A stretch of 64,000 nt of DNA from Flavobacteriaceae bacterium F08102. GTDB taxonomy: Bacteria > Bacteroidota > Bacteroidia > Flavobacteriales > Flavobacteriaceae. Below the pieces are notes generated by a model. The model was not told the origin of the DNA. It ran no database searches and was given only the letters and a program-made list of their open reading frames with translations. A program made the translations under genes and the position numbers. The stretch lies in the NCBI GenBank assembly GCA_023015935.1, contig JALKAY010000002.1, forward strand, positions 186,001 through 250,000, read 5' to 3'. Below are positions 40,208 to 49,441 of this stretch, in pieces. Positions within the stretch are counted from its first letter, which is position 1; the number at the start of each line of letters is the position of its first letter.

Positions 40208-41773
40208 TTACTTTTGCTCTGTAATAGTTCCCTTTGTGTCTATGGTAATATATTTTTTCTCACCGGTTGCATCATACAGTTTTAGGCTATATAAAATGTT
40301 CTCCCCCTTTTCTATTAAGGTAGTACTGGATATGTCGTGCTTTTTGAACTTTTTCATAACGATCTCTTTAAGGTTCAATGGAAGTACATCATTATACGGA
40401 ATGGTATTGGTATGTGATCGTTCTCCAATCGCATCTCCCCGAAGTTCAATAAAGGTATTTGGGCCTTGCTCATTTTTAATAAGTTCAAAGGCGTCGTAAA
40501 GCGCTCCAGTGGCAGTCAGTGATTTATAATGCAACCGATTTCCATCTATTGAAATTGATTGGATTAATTGCGTGTTTTCACCGGCACGTTCTCTGTCAGC
40601 TTCCCAATCTTCCCATGCATTTGGCCTTAAACTATACATTTTTCCTCCGCTTACTGAAACCACATACACCGTCCCTGTTTGATCTAATTTGTTAATCCCC
40701 GAAGTTAGATTGTATTCAAGAGGTGCAACCCGTCCTCTGGCATAGCTGTGGTCATGTCCCTGTAAAACTAAATCTACCTGGTATTTATCAAAGATTGGTT
40801 TAAGGATTTCTCGTCGTGTTTTGTTATCTCTACCCATCGAAGCTGAAAATAGCGGGTGGTGAAAAGTAACTACCGTCCATTGATTGGGGTTTTTTTCTAA
40901 TACATTGATAAGCCATTCGGCTTGTTCAGTTAGGGGAGCATTGGTGTCGAGACCAATAAAACGAACTCCTTGATAATCTGTGTAATACACAGTTTCTTTG
41001 AGGTACTCAGGACCATTTAATGGAAGGTTAAATTGTGGTTTCCAAAAGAGCGATAATTGACGGTCTTCTCCTTTTTTAAGCGCGGCATATTCGTGGTTTC
41101 CTGGAATGGGAAAAGTAGGTACCATGCTGTGGATGAAAGAACCTGCTTCAAACCATTCGTTCCATTGAGAATCATTGTTGGCATTGTTTATCAAATCGCC
41201 CGCATGAATGATAAAAGATGCATTAGGATTTGATTTATATCCCTGTCGAATTAATCTCGACCAGAGTTCTAGGACGTAGTTTTGTGCATCCCCTACATAT
41301 AAAAACGAAAAGGGATCCCTTGTTTTTGTGGCCGTTTTAAATTGGATCCATTCACTCCAATGGTCTCCATCTCCAACTCTATAGCCATATAAGGTATTAG
41401 GCATTAAATCTCGAAAAGTTACACTGTGGTAATTGGCAATTACTTCAGCTCCTTCTACGTGCGTGAGATCCAAGGTTTCCGTTTGCGCTTTGATGGTTTT
41501 TGCAGTTCGCCAGAATTTTGGGGCGGCCGTAGCGACGGCTATCTCTGCATAGGTCGTTTTTGCTTCTGAAGAGGTTCTCCAGGCAACACTCATGCTCGTA
41601 GAAGGATCTTCGGTAATGTTTAGTACTATACGATCTGGCTGTAAGGTAGGTTGGTTCCAGTTAGGTACGCTTACCGGGGCTTGGTATTTTTTTTGCTTAT
41701 TTTGCGCATGAACGAAACTGAGTTGTAAAAACACAAGGAATGAAAGACGAAGGAGTTGGGGTGTAATTTTCAT
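40208..41773 (-). CDS. Exported purple-acid-phosphatase-like metallophosphoesterase
   Basis: 521 aa with a signal peptide (MKITPQLLRLSFLVFLQLSF, cleaved before QNKQ). A fibronectin-III-like N-terminal domain (residues ~30-140, with SMSVAWRTSSE and YGYRVGDG) precedes a dimetal phosphoesterase domain with YVGDAQN, HAGDLINNANND, GNHE, HHPLFSASMG and GHDHSYARG, all five metal blocks in order. Hydrolyses phosphate esters in the periplasm or outside. The first ATG at 41773 is used; a TTG one codon earlier is less likely. Minus-strand TACATTTG lies at 41804-41811. Confidence 0.92.
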   Translation of the reverse strand: MKITPQLLRLSFLVFLQLSFVHAQNKQKKYQAPVSVPNWNQPTLQPDRIVLNITEDPSTSMSVAWRTSSEAKTTYAEIAVATAAPKFWRTAKTIKAQTETLDLTHVEGAEVIANYHSVTFRDLMPNTLYGYRVGDGDHWSEWIQFKTATKTRDPFSFLYVGDAQNYVLELWSRLIRQGYKSNPNASFIIHAGDLINNANNDSQWNEWFEAGSFIHSMVPTFPIPGNHEYAALKKGEDRQLSLFWKPQFNLPLNGPEYLKETVYYTDYQGVRFIGLDTNAPLTEQAEWLINVLEKNPNQWTVVTFHHPLFSASMGRDNKTRREILKPIFDKYQVDLVLQGHDHSYARGRVAPLEYNLTSGINKLDQTGTVYVVSVSGGKMYSLRPNAWEDWEADRERAGENTQLIQSISIDGNRLHYKSLTATGALYDAFELIKNEQGPNTFIELRGDAIGERSHTNTIPYNDVLPLNLKEIVMKKFKKHDISSTTLIEKGENILYSLKLYDATGEKKYITIDTKGTITEQK

Positions 41774-41966
41774 CAAAGGATATATATTGGGTAAAATTCA
41801 CGACAAATGTAAATTTTTCTCTAATGATCGATTGATTTTCAATGTGATCTCTGTGTTAATTGATTGGTTTAATTGGGATTTTTAACTCTACATTACGTGC
41901 TGTCCGTTTTTTTCATTCGTTTATTTGGTATCCGAGTCGTATCCTGTATCACTTTACAGCAAAAAA

Positions 41967-41988
41967 AAAGCTACTCAAAAGTAGCTTT
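41967..41988 (-). terminator. Terminator of the esterase-like gene
   Basis: AAAGCTACT at 41967-41975 pairs with AGTAGCTTT at 41980-41988, four-base loop; on the minus strand a run of nine T follows. Confidence 0.9.
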
Positions 41989-42000
41989 CTTTTGGGAGAT

Positions 42001-43233
42001 TTATTCTCCGGTCCCTTCTCCTTCCATTTCTTCTGGATTTTCCCCGTCGGGATAAAGTCCGTTTTTGATGTTTTTTATTTTTGTCATTACGCGTTCAACG
42101 TTTTGATAATATCCGTCTCCGTTTGGATCGTCAGAGGATATCTTTGCAAATCCGTTTTTGTAATATTTTAAGGCTTTTTTAAAGTCGTTTCCAATTTCAT
42201 AATATTGTCCGATATAATAGTCGCCAATAGGGGACTCTGGATATACTCTGTTAATCATTTTTCCAAACTCTTCTAGATAAGCCCCATCTTCTTTATCGAG
42301 GATAATTGATTCTATGGCAAAAATATCTCGTTGTCGTATTTTTAAATTGGCACCAAATAAATATTGGATTTCAACATATTTCTTTTCAACATATTCAATT
42401 GCCTCTGCTGGAGATAAATCGGCAACATTTTGTTCATATTCTTCTTTGGAAATAGACGAATACATGTCAAAAATATGGGCTAAGGCACCAGGAATAGCTT
42501 GCCCCATTGCTGCGGTTACCGTTGAATTATCGAAACGATCGTATTTAAATTTAAAGTGTTCATTTTCAAAATTCTTTAAAACATAATAGATGTCTTCAAT
42601 AGACTTGTCTTTTTCTTCCGTATTGTATTTTCCGGTGTTAAGGTAATAATAGATGTTATTCGTTAAGGTAGGAACCTTTCCTCTAAATAACTCTGCAATA
42701 TCTTGTGCGTAACTCGGATTAATATTAATATAAGCGTTAAAGACAGGAACTTCTTCAACTAAGAAATAATTGGCAAAATTAGCGGTAATGGTGTTTCCAA
42801 CAATGGTTCTAAACGGTGAAATACGGTATGAATCTTCAATATAGTTGATTAATTCATTTCGTATGAATTTGTAAAATTTAGAGCTGGATTCAGTAAGCAT
42901 ACTGTTAGCATCTGTTTCACAATCGATGGTACGTTCATTGCGTTGATTTTGCATTATTCCAACAACAATTTGTTCAGGAGCTTTGTCTTTGGCAGCGAAT
43001 AGCTTCGCATTAGCAACATAAATATCGAATAAATATTCAGCATCTAAAACAATCGCCAATGGGTAGACTCTAGACGAGTCTTGTTTGTATGATTCTGGAA
43101 TGTATATTTTTAAGGTACGATCTGTATTTATTTCTCCAGCTAAAGAAGCGGATTTCAACGTTTCGTAATGTACTTGGCTAAAAGCGAATACAGAAATAAA
43201 AAGGAAGAAGACTTGACTTATTAATTTCTTCAT
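42001..43233 (-). CDS. Esterase-D-fold protein with altered nucleophile, exported
   Basis: 410 aa with a signal peptide (MKKLISQVFFLFISVFAFSQ). The N-terminal ~270 residues follow the putative-esterase (Esterase D) pattern: LKIYIPESYKQDSSRVYPLAIVLDAEYLF, then the strand-turn-helix RTIVGNTITANFANYFL. In active members this turn reads GHSxGG; here it is GNTIT (146-150), so the serine nucleophile is replaced. The C-terminus has TPR-like helices (GDYYIGQYYEIGNDFKKALKYYKNGF) and an acidic tail. It probably binds rather than hydrolyses something. A remnant of a second copy lies 2 kb downstream. Confidence 0.8.
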   Translation of the reverse strand: MKKLISQVFFLFISVFAFSQVHYETLKSASLAGEINTDRTLKIYIPESYKQDSSRVYPLAIVLDAEYLFDIYVANAKLFAAKDKAPEQIVVGIMQNQRNERTIDCETDANSMLTESSSKFYKFIRNELINYIEDSYRISPFRTIVGNTITANFANYFLVEEVPVFNAYININPSYAQDIAELFRGKVPTLTNNIYYYLNTGKYNTEEKDKSIEDIYYVLKNFENEHFKFKYDRFDNSTVTAAMGQAIPGALAHIFDMYSSISKEEYEQNVADLSPAEAIEYVEKKYVEIQYLFGANLKIRQRDIFAIESIILDKEDGAYLEEFGKMINRVYPESPIGDYYIGQYYEIGNDFKKALKYYKNGFAKISSDDPNGDGYYQNVERVMTKIKNIKNGLYPDGENPEEMEGEGTGE

Positions 43234-43318
43234 ATTGGAACAGTTTTATGTTTTTGGCGACTTATTTTTTTGTAATTTATCTTAATGATATATTTACAAA
43301 CGAAATAAATTGTAAAAT

Positions 43319-44158
43319 ATGATACAGATAGATTGGAAAATTGCAAAAAAATATGAGGACATCACCTATAAAAAGGCAAATGGGGTTGCGCGTATTGCTT
43401 TTAATCGCCCTGATGTAAGGAATGCATTTCGACCAAAAACAACGAGTGAATTATACGATGCCTTTTATGATGCACAAGAAGATACGAGTATTGGTGTAGT
43501 ATTGCTTTCTGCAGAAGGGCCGTCTTCAAAAGATGGTGTGTATTCTTTTTGTAGTGGAGGAGATCAAAAGGCTAGAGGGCATCAAGGGTATGTAGGAGAA
43601 GATGGGATGCATCGGCTAAATATTTTAGAAGTTCAACGGTTAATTCGCTTTATGCCTAAAGCCGTGATTGCCGTTGTTCCTGGATGGGCTGTGGGTGGCG
43701 GACATAGTTTGCACGTTGTTTGCGATTTGACTTTAGCAAGTAAAGAACATGCCATTTTTAAACAAACAGATGCGGATGTGACTAGTTTTGATGGCGGGTA
43801 TGGCTCTGCGTATTTAGCAAAAATGGTAGGACAGAAAAAAGCGAGAGAAATCTTCTTTTTAGGGAGAAATTACTCAGCTCAAGAGGCCTTTGAAATGGGG
43901 ATGGTTAATGCGGTGGTTCCGCATGACGAATTAGAGCAAACGGCATATGCATGGGCGCAAGAAATCTTGGCAAAATCTCCAACTTCTATAAAAATGCTCA
44001 AATTTGCAATGAACCTTACAGATGACGGAATGGTAGGACAGCAAGTTTTTGCTGGAGAGGCGACACGATTAGCTTATATGACCGATGAGGCAAAAGAAGG
44101 TAGAGATGCCTTTTTAGAAAAACGCAAACCTAATTTTGAAAAAAAATGGCTTCCGTAA
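43319..44158 (+). CDS. menB: 1,4-dihydroxy-2-naphthoyl-CoA synthase
   Basis: Ring-closing crotonase of menaquinone synthesis. 279 aa. Typical MenB text: NRPDVRNAFRPKTTSELYDAF, the oxyanion loop FCSGGDQKARG, VVPGWAVGGGHSLHVVCDLTLAS, DADVTSFDGGYGSAYLAKMVGQKKAREIFF and the C-terminal GRDAFLEKRKPNF. Divergent from the esterase-like gene; TATATTTA at 43289-43296 may be its -7 element. Its partner menD lies at 35540. Confidence 0.97.
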   Translation: MIQIDWKIAKKYEDITYKKANGVARIAFNRPDVRNAFRPKTTSELYDAFYDAQEDTSIGVVLLSAEGPSSKDGVYSFCSGGDQKARGHQGYVGEDGMHRLNILEVQRLIRFMPKAVIAVVPGWAVGGGHSLHVVCDLTLASKEHAIFKQTDADVTSFDGGYGSAYLAKMVGQKKAREIFFLGRNYSAQEAFEMGMVNAVVPHDELEQTAYAWAQEILAKSPTSIKMLKFAMNLTDDGMVGQQVFAGEATRLAYMTDEAKEGRDAFLEKRKPNFEKKWLP

Positions 44159-44389
44159 GGAGATATTTATGAAAACGGTTCATTGCTTTTGATCAAGTAT
44201 AACCGCGAATTCTAAACAACAAATAACTAGTAACAAAAAAGCAAGTTTCAAATTTCAAAAACATCATTATAGAACGTTGAATCAAAAGGAGGGGGTGAAC
44301 CTACCAGCAGTAGGGCTAGTGTTGATTTTTTAAACTGAGTATTATTCGGTTCTTTAGCGTTTGAGATTTGTATTTTAAAGATTAAATTA

Positions 44390-44998
44390 ATGAAAATAAT
44401 TTGTATAGGCCGAAATTATGCCAAACACATTGCTGAATTAAACAATGAACGACCAGCACATCCGGTAGTTTTTTTAAAGCCTGATTCGGCAATTTTACCC
44501 ACTAAAATGCCTTTCTTTATTCCTCCTTTTTCGAATGATATTCACTATGAGGTAGAGGTGTTGGTTAAGATAAACAAAGTAGGAAAATATATTGAAGAAA
44601 AATTTGCGCCTAAATACTATGATGAAATTGGTTTGGGTATCGATTTTACAGCACGTGACATTCAAGAACAATGTAAAGAAAAAGGGCTTCCATGGGAAAA
44701 AGCGAAAGGGTTTGACGGCAGTGCAGTAATTGGCACATTTTATCCTAAAACTGACTTCGATCTGACGAATCTAAATTTCACCTTGCGTAAAAATGATACA
44801 CTGGTTCAAGATGGAAATACAGCATCAATGCTTTGGAAGATAGATGCTATCATCGCTTATGTATCTCAATATTTTACCTTGAAGAAAGGAGATATTATTT
44901 TTACAGGAACACCTGCAGGTGTAGGCAAGGTAGTCGCAGAAGATGTTTTAGTGGGAGAAATCGAAGGACGAGAGGCGTTGAGATTAAAAATAAAATAA
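44390..44998 (+). CDS. Fumarylacetoacetate hydrolase family protein
   Basis: 202 aa single-domain FAH fold. Metal ligands expected in HYEVEVLVKI (Glu-x-Glu) and IDFTARDIQ (Asp), followed by KGFDGSAVIG and the C-terminal GDIIFTGTPAGVGKV. Such proteins act as acylpyruvases, oxaloacetate decarboxylases or hydratases; substrate not assignable. Convergent with the M28 gene across a shared terminator. The 231-base gap before it (44159-44389) shows nothing. Confidence 0.9.
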   Translation: MKIICIGRNYAKHIAELNNERPAHPVVFLKPDSAILPTKMPFFIPPFSNDIHYEVEVLVKINKVGKYIEEKFAPKYYDEIGLGIDFTARDIQEQCKEKGLPWEKAKGFDGSAVIGTFYPKTDFDLTNLNFTLRKNDTLVQDGNTASMLWKIDAIIAYVSQYFTLKKGDIIFTGTPAGVGKVVAEDVLVGEIEGREALRLKIK

Positions 44999-45022
44999 TT
45001 TCGGAGTGCTAATGTAAAAATC

Positions 45023-45062
45023 AAGTGGCTACTACCTAATCTTATTTAGGTGGTAGCCACTT
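45023..45062. terminator. Bidirectional terminator between FAH and M28 genes
   Basis: 17-base arms 45023-45039 and 45046-45062 pair with a single G-U-type mismatch around a six-base loop; lies between two convergent stops at 44998 and 45090. Confidence 0.9.
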
Positions 45063-45089
45063 GGTCAATTTTTTGTGGTGTAAAAAAGA

Positions 45090-46574
45090 TTATTTTTTTA
45101 CAGGAGATTTTCCATATAACTCAACCCCTTTTTTATAATACTTATCACCTTCTGTCCAAAATGGTGTTTGAGGGTCATTTGCAATGCGTCTACATGCTAA
45201 GACATACGATTTAAAAAACTTTTCTAAATAGTCATAATCTAACGTATCAGGATTGTCTGAAGTTTTGTGGTAGTATTTATTGATTTCTGCGTCAAAGGCA
45301 GTGAATCCTAAACTGTAGGTTGGCGCAGGGATGCCTTTTGCCGCAAAACTTACATTATCTGAACGATCAAATAAGCCTTGCTCCCCTGCCGGATCGTCAA
45401 TCACGTTTAATCCAAATTCCTTAGCTGCAGAGATAATGTGTTTTGCAGCCGTCGTTCTGTGTAAACCGATGATGGTAGCGATGGATGTGTCGTTATATCC
45501 TCCATTATCGCTGTTAAAACAATAAACCATTTTATCTAAGGGAATGAGTGGGTTGTCGGCGTAATAACGACTTCCTAATAAGCCTTTTTCTTCCCCTGTA
45601 AAAAGGATAAATAACGCAGAGCGTTTAGTAGGATATTTCCCTATATTTTCTGCTGCACTTAAAACGGTTACGGTACCTATCGCATTGTCTCTGGCACCAT
45701 TGAAAATAGAGTCGTTGGCTTCATTTGGTTTTCCTGTTCCAATGTGGTCGTAATGAGCAGAATAGATAATGAATTCGTCTTTGAGTTTAGGGTCGGTACC
45801 TTCCACCATACCGACTACATTTTTAGAATTCACATAAGTTTTTCCTGCACCTTCAACGGTTATTTTAGCGTTTATGCGTTTCGTATTAGCAAAGCTATTT
45901 GCTAGCAAAGCATCGGTATCCTTTATCATCATGTAAGGAATTTGATCACTCGAAGTATCGTCTATTGCGGGGGTAAGTCTTGATGAATTTGCCTGTCTCG
46001 CGATAAAACGCCAGAATTGTGAAGTTGTATTATTGAGTTCGATGATGCCAATGGCTCCGTGTGCAGCAGCAGTTTTACGCTTATTTTCGGCGCTGTTCAT
46101 TGCCGCTCTTACATCGTCATTGCCAGGTGTGCCTGCACGTGAAATAACCAATTTACCTTTTACATTTTTACCTGTATAATCAGACTCTTCTCCGTAACCT
46201 ACAAAAATTGCGGTACCATCATAATCGATGTTTTGTCCGTTGAGCGGAACAAAATCTTCAATGGTTGTTCCATTTAAGCTTGCTTCTAACTTGCTAGCAG
46301 GTTGATTCATTTGAAATTTTATATCCTGGTAGTAGCTTCCGTTATTTACAGGTTTTACATTGTATCTTCGGAAACTATTGGCCAAATAAGCAGCCGCAAT
46401 ATCTGCTTCTCGGGTGCCGGTTTCTCTTCCGCGAAGTTCATCTGAGGCCAAAAAATAAATATGGCCTTCAATATCACTTTTGACTACTGTATTCTTTGTT
46501 TTTTCAATATCGGTTTGTCCATGTACTGGTAAAAAGGCAAGAATTCCTAAACCAATAATTATTAGGTGTTTCAT
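45090..46574 (-). CDS. Exported M28 family zinc peptidase with PA domain
   Basis: 494 aa from the ATG at 46574, which places the signal peptide MKHLIIIGLGILAFLPVHGQ at the N-terminus; the longer frame has no such feature. A protease-associated insert (GKLVISRAGTPGNDDVRAA) comes before the catalytic domain. Zinc ligands and base visible: HYDHIG, GARDNAIGT, EEKGLLGSR, FNSDNGG, and a late His in YHKTSDNPD. Probably an aminopeptidase in the periplasm. Confidence 0.93.
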   Translation of the reverse strand: MKHLIIIGLGILAFLPVHGQTDIEKTKNTVVKSDIEGHIYFLASDELRGRETGTREADIAAAYLANSFRRYNVKPVNNGSYYQDIKFQMNQPASKLEASLNGTTIEDFVPLNGQNIDYDGTAIFVGYGEESDYTGKNVKGKLVISRAGTPGNDDVRAAMNSAENKRKTAAAHGAIGIIELNNTTSQFWRFIARQANSSRLTPAIDDTSSDQIPYMMIKDTDALLANSFANTKRINAKITVEGAGKTYVNSKNVVGMVEGTDPKLKDEFIIYSAHYDHIGTGKPNEANDSIFNGARDNAIGTVTVLSAAENIGKYPTKRSALFILFTGEEKGLLGSRYYADNPLIPLDKMVYCFNSDNGGYNDTSIATIIGLHRTTAAKHIISAAKEFGLNVIDDPAGEQGLFDRSDNVSFAAKGIPAPTYSLGFTAFDAEINKYYHKTSDNPDTLDYDYLEKFFKSYVLACRRIANDPQTPFWTEGDKYYKKGVELYGKSPVKK

Positions 46575-46617
46575 AATGCGTCGTTTTTTGAGAAGATTAA
46601 ATGTAAAAGTAATCAAA

Positions 46618-47538
46618 TTAATTTGGGCAAGAAATTGATTGAAAGACCGGATTTCCATTATTGTCAACCGTCATTCTCCAGCAATTTCCATCGGGTGATT
46701 TCATAATGACACCGCTACCAACATTTTCGATGAAAATATCACTGGTTTTCACGATGATATCTCCAGAATTTTTAATCCGTAAACGTTCTGTGTCATTGGT
46801 TCCGAATTTTATGTCGTGATCTTCAAATTGCCAGATAAAGCCTTCATTTGAGCCAAAAGGGCTGTTTGTATTGTTGATTCCAACCCCAAAGCTAAAATAA
46901 TCGGGACCGTCGGTAGTAAAGAGCATTTTGGTAACTCCGGCAGGATTCTCGTTAAGCAATCGTAAATTTGTAGCACTTTCGTCACTGTCATTTGAACGGA
47001 TTTGAAATTTTACAAAAGGATCAATTATGGCATTTCCTGATCCAACCTGTACATTTCCGCCTTTGTAAAGGATACCATAATCTTCCTCTTCCCAATATTG
47101 TCCACCTGCATTTTGGGCGTATAAGGCATATGGAACACTGAGTAGTTGACTTGTTCCAATAATGCTGTAATTGGTTCCTCCGTTTGGGTCGACTGCGGTT
47201 TCTAAAAAATAGGGGCCGTTCCCCCAATCAACAGTGCTAAAATCTCCTTGAAGTACGGTACCTGTACCTATAGAAATTGCCACAAGACCATAGTCATTGG
47301 TAGTGGGTGTGAATGTTTCGCTGTAAACAATTGGTCCTGAAACAGTTCCTTGTATGAGACTCATTCGCATAGTAACTTCTTGATTGCTGAGGACTAATCC
47401 CCCTGCATCACGTACAGCAGCTTGGTAGTTGAAGGAATTTGGACTTTGTGCGAAACCACCATACCCAGCTAATAAGAATAAGACTGCAATGAAGTATAGA
47501 TCTTTACGGTCAGTTACGTGAATGATTGAGTTTTTCAT
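46618..47538 (-). CDS. Secreted tail-fibre/collagen-repeat-like protein
   Basis: 306 aa with an N-terminal hydrophobic segment (FIAVLFLLAGYGGFAQ). The next ~130 residues (SFNYQAAVRDAGGLVLSNQ, then YFLETAVDPNGG and SVPYALYAQNAG) are the widespread Bacteroidota module found before phage-tail-fibre or chaperone domains. The second half has the beta-rich IKNSGDIIVKTSDIFIENVGSG. It lacks a T9SS C-terminal domain itself but is four bases behind a T9SS-tailed gene. Role unknown, likely surface. Confidence 0.7.
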   Translation of the reverse strand: MKNSIIHVTDRKDLYFIAVLFLLAGYGGFAQSPNSFNYQAAVRDAGGLVLSNQEVTMRMSLIQGTVSGPIVYSETFTPTTNDYGLVAISIGTGTVLQGDFSTVDWGNGPYFLETAVDPNGGTNYSIIGTSQLLSVPYALYAQNAGGQYWEEEDYGILYKGGNVQVGSGNAIIDPFVKFQIRSNDSDESATNLRLLNENPAGVTKMLFTTDGPDYFSFGVGINNTNSPFGSNEGFIWQFEDHDIKFGTNDTERLRIKNSGDIIVKTSDIFIENVGSGVIMKSPDGNCWRMTVDNNGNPVFQSISCPN

Positions 47539-47542
47539 ACAG

Positions 47543-48004
47543 TTAGTTTTTAATTATGCGATAGGTTTTTTGTTTATCATTGAGGTTGTTTTCAACCTTG
47601 AATAGGTATACCCCTTGGGCTAAATTTAATAAATCAATTGTTGCAAATCTATTTGTAATGGTACTTTCTTTAAGGGTTCTCCCTTGAATATCAAGCAGGG
47701 TATACTTAACCTTATCTAGGTTAAGGAGCTTTATGTGGATAACACTGGAAGAGGGATTGGGATATATCTTTATGGATAGGTGATCAAAATCATCAACGTC
47801 AAGAATAGATAATGAGGGTTGTAATAGGCCTTGGGTTAAGCTATTTTGCGTGTTGTTAAGGGTAAGGATACTGACTTCTCCTAAGCTGTATTCAATTGAT
47901 CCAGTAGTTGAAGAATACGTACCGCCGAGCGCTGAAACTACCTGCTGGGCTTCTGACGTAAGTGGGAGGTATAAACAAATAAGTAGGAGTAATTTTCTTG
48001 TCAT
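47543..48004 (-). CDS. Small T9SS type A sorting domain protein
   Basis: 153 aa: a signal peptide (MTRKLLLLICLYLPLTSEA), about 55 residues of the Bacteroidota pattern GSIEYSLGEVSILTL and SLTQGLLQPSLSIL, then a type IX secretion sorting domain of about 75 residues (IKIYPNPSSSVIHIKLLNL, LLNLAQGVYLFKVE, ending in KTYRIIKN). The sorting domain predicts secretion across the outer membrane and attachment to surface lipopolysaccharide. The ATG at 48004 is preferred to a GTG two codons earlier. Same transcript as the tail-fibre-like gene. Confidence 0.85.
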   Translation of the reverse strand: MTRKLLLLICLYLPLTSEAQQVVSALGGTYSSTTGSIEYSLGEVSILTLNNTQNSLTQGLLQPSLSILDVDDFDHLSIKIYPNPSSSVIHIKLLNLDKVKYTLLDIQGRTLKESTITNRFATIDLLNLAQGVYLFKVENNLNDKQKTYRIIKN

Positions 48005-48056
48005 AGCCACTAATTTTAGGCGATAAAAATAAGTAAAAAAGACGGATTAACTTCTT

Positions 48057-48064
48057 TACCTTTG
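48057..48064 (+). promoter_or_regulatory. -7 element TACCTTTG before cinA
   Basis: Exact TAnnTTTG match 23 bases before the GTG start; no TTG at the expected distance. Confidence 0.45.
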
Positions 48065-48087
48065 ACAATAATTTAAATTGAAAAAAC

Positions 48088-49344
48088 GTGAAAGCGGAAA
48101 TAATAACCATTGGTGATGAAATTTTAATAGGGCAAATTGTAGATACTAATTCGAGTTATATTAGTAAGCAATTTGATCTAATTGGGTTAACTGTAGGACG
48201 TATTGTTTCTATTGCAGATACGCGTGAGGCGATTTTAAAAGCATTGAAAGAAGGGGAGAAAAATGCTGATGTGATTGTTTTAACTGGCGGCTTAGGTCCT
48301 ACCAAGGATGATGTTACTAAACAAACATTTTGTGATTTTTTTAATGATGTTTTAGTTGAAAATACCACGGTATTATCGCATATTGAAACCTTGTTTAAGC
48401 AATTTTCAAAAGAGCCTTTGTCTATGTTAAATAGACAACAAGCGATGGTGCCATCGAAGGCTATTGTATTGAAAAATTCATTTGGCACTGCCCCTGGAAT
48501 GTGGATGAAAAAAGGGAATAAGGTATTTGTTTCACTTCCAGGAGTACCTTTAGAAATGAAAGGGATTGTAGATAATGAAATAATTCCTAGGCTTCGTAAA
48601 ACCGCAAATTTGCCCGTTATTATGCATAAAACCCTGTTGACCTATGGGTTAGGAGAAACCAAGGTGGCCGAACGAATACACCAGTGGGAAGATGCACTTT
48701 ATCCCGATGTGAAATTGGCGTATCTGCCAAATTTCGGACTCTTGCGTTTACGCCTTTCGGTAAAGGGAACTGATAGGAAATATGTTGAAGCGTTACTAAA
48801 TCGTAAGACGGAAGAATTGATTGAGCTCGTAAATGATGTTTTTGTTGGATTTGATGATGGTGGAGAAATTGAAATTGGAATTGCAAAATTATTGCGAAAA
48901 TCACGGAGCACATTGGCCGTGGCAGAGAGTTGTACTGGAGGTGCTATTGCAAAACGATTAACCCACTATCCAGGGGCTTCTGATTTTTTTAAAGGAGGTG
49001 TAATAGCATATAATTCAGTAGTTAAACATGGGGTGCTTGGTGTTTCTAAAGAGGTGATCGACACGCACTCTGTGGTGAGTAGGGAAGTGGCGGAATCGAT
49101 GGTTAAAGGGGTTAAAACGGTTTTTGATGTAGATTACGGTATTGCTGTGACTGGCAATGCTGGACCAACGGTAGATCGCCATACAAAAACAAAGGTAGGT
49201 GATGTTTTTATAAGCGTACTTTCACCCTCAAGCATAGTTACCAAAAAGTTTAATTTTGGTAACCCTCGTGAAAAGGTGATAGAAAGAGCGACGAGTAAAG
49301 CCTTAGAACTATTGAGAATAGTGCTGATTGAGAATGAGAAATAA
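48088..49344 (+). CDS. cinA: CinA family protein (nicotinamide mononucleotide deamidase / ADP-ribose pyrophosphatase type)
   Basis: 418 aa, start GTG at 48088. N-terminal MoaB-like COG1058 domain (AEIITIGDEILIGQIVDTNSSYI, VLTGGLGPTKDDVTK, FGTAPGMW, SLPGVPLEM) and C-terminal CinA deamidase domain from about 265 (VAESCTGGAIAKRLTHYPGASDFFKGGVIAYN, ending in AVTGNAGPT). Known members remove the amide of NMN for NAD salvage; older name links it to competence. Divergent from the T9SS pair. Confidence 0.94.
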   Translation: MKAEIITIGDEILIGQIVDTNSSYISKQFDLIGLTVGRIVSIADTREAILKALKEGEKNADVIVLTGGLGPTKDDVTKQTFCDFFNDVLVENTTVLSHIETLFKQFSKEPLSMLNRQQAMVPSKAIVLKNSFGTAPGMWMKKGNKVFVSLPGVPLEMKGIVDNEIIPRLRKTANLPVIMHKTLLTYGLGETKVAERIHQWEDALYPDVKLAYLPNFGLLRLRLSVKGTDRKYVEALLNRKTEELIELVNDVFVGFDDGGEIEIGIAKLLRKSRSTLAVAESCTGGAIAKRLTHYPGASDFFKGGVIAYNSVVKHGVLGVSKEVIDTHSVVSREVAESMVKGVKTVFDVDYGIAVTGNAGPTVDRHTKTKVGDVFISVLSPSSIVTKKFNFGNPREKVIERATSKALELLRIVLIENEK

Positions 49345-49373
49345 AATATATTTAAAAACAACCCTTTTTTTGT

Positions 49374-49403
49374 TTGTGAATTGAATAAAAGTTAGTATTT
49401 TTG
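49374..49403 (+). promoter_or_regulatory. Strong Bacteroidota promoter for rpmB-rpmG-DUF4295
   Basis: TTG at 49374-49376, exactly 19 bases, TATTTTTG at 49396-49403; start codon 38 bases further. One of the best consensus promoters in the window, as expected for ribosomal protein genes. Confidence 0.8.
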
Positions 49404-49441
49404 CCCCTCGTTTTGAAATAACTATTTTAAAATTAAACAAG

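Noticed and set aside
41860-42171. Plus-strand 103-residue hydrophobic open frame across the esterase-like gene terminator
   Set aside because: It overlaps the end of a supported gene on the other strand and reads through its terminator; the hydrophobic text comes from A/T-rich antisense sequence.
44159-44389. Possible RNA element between menB and the FAH gene (GGAGGGGGTGAACC run)
   Set aside because: No stable paired structure or promoter could be drawn around it by eye.
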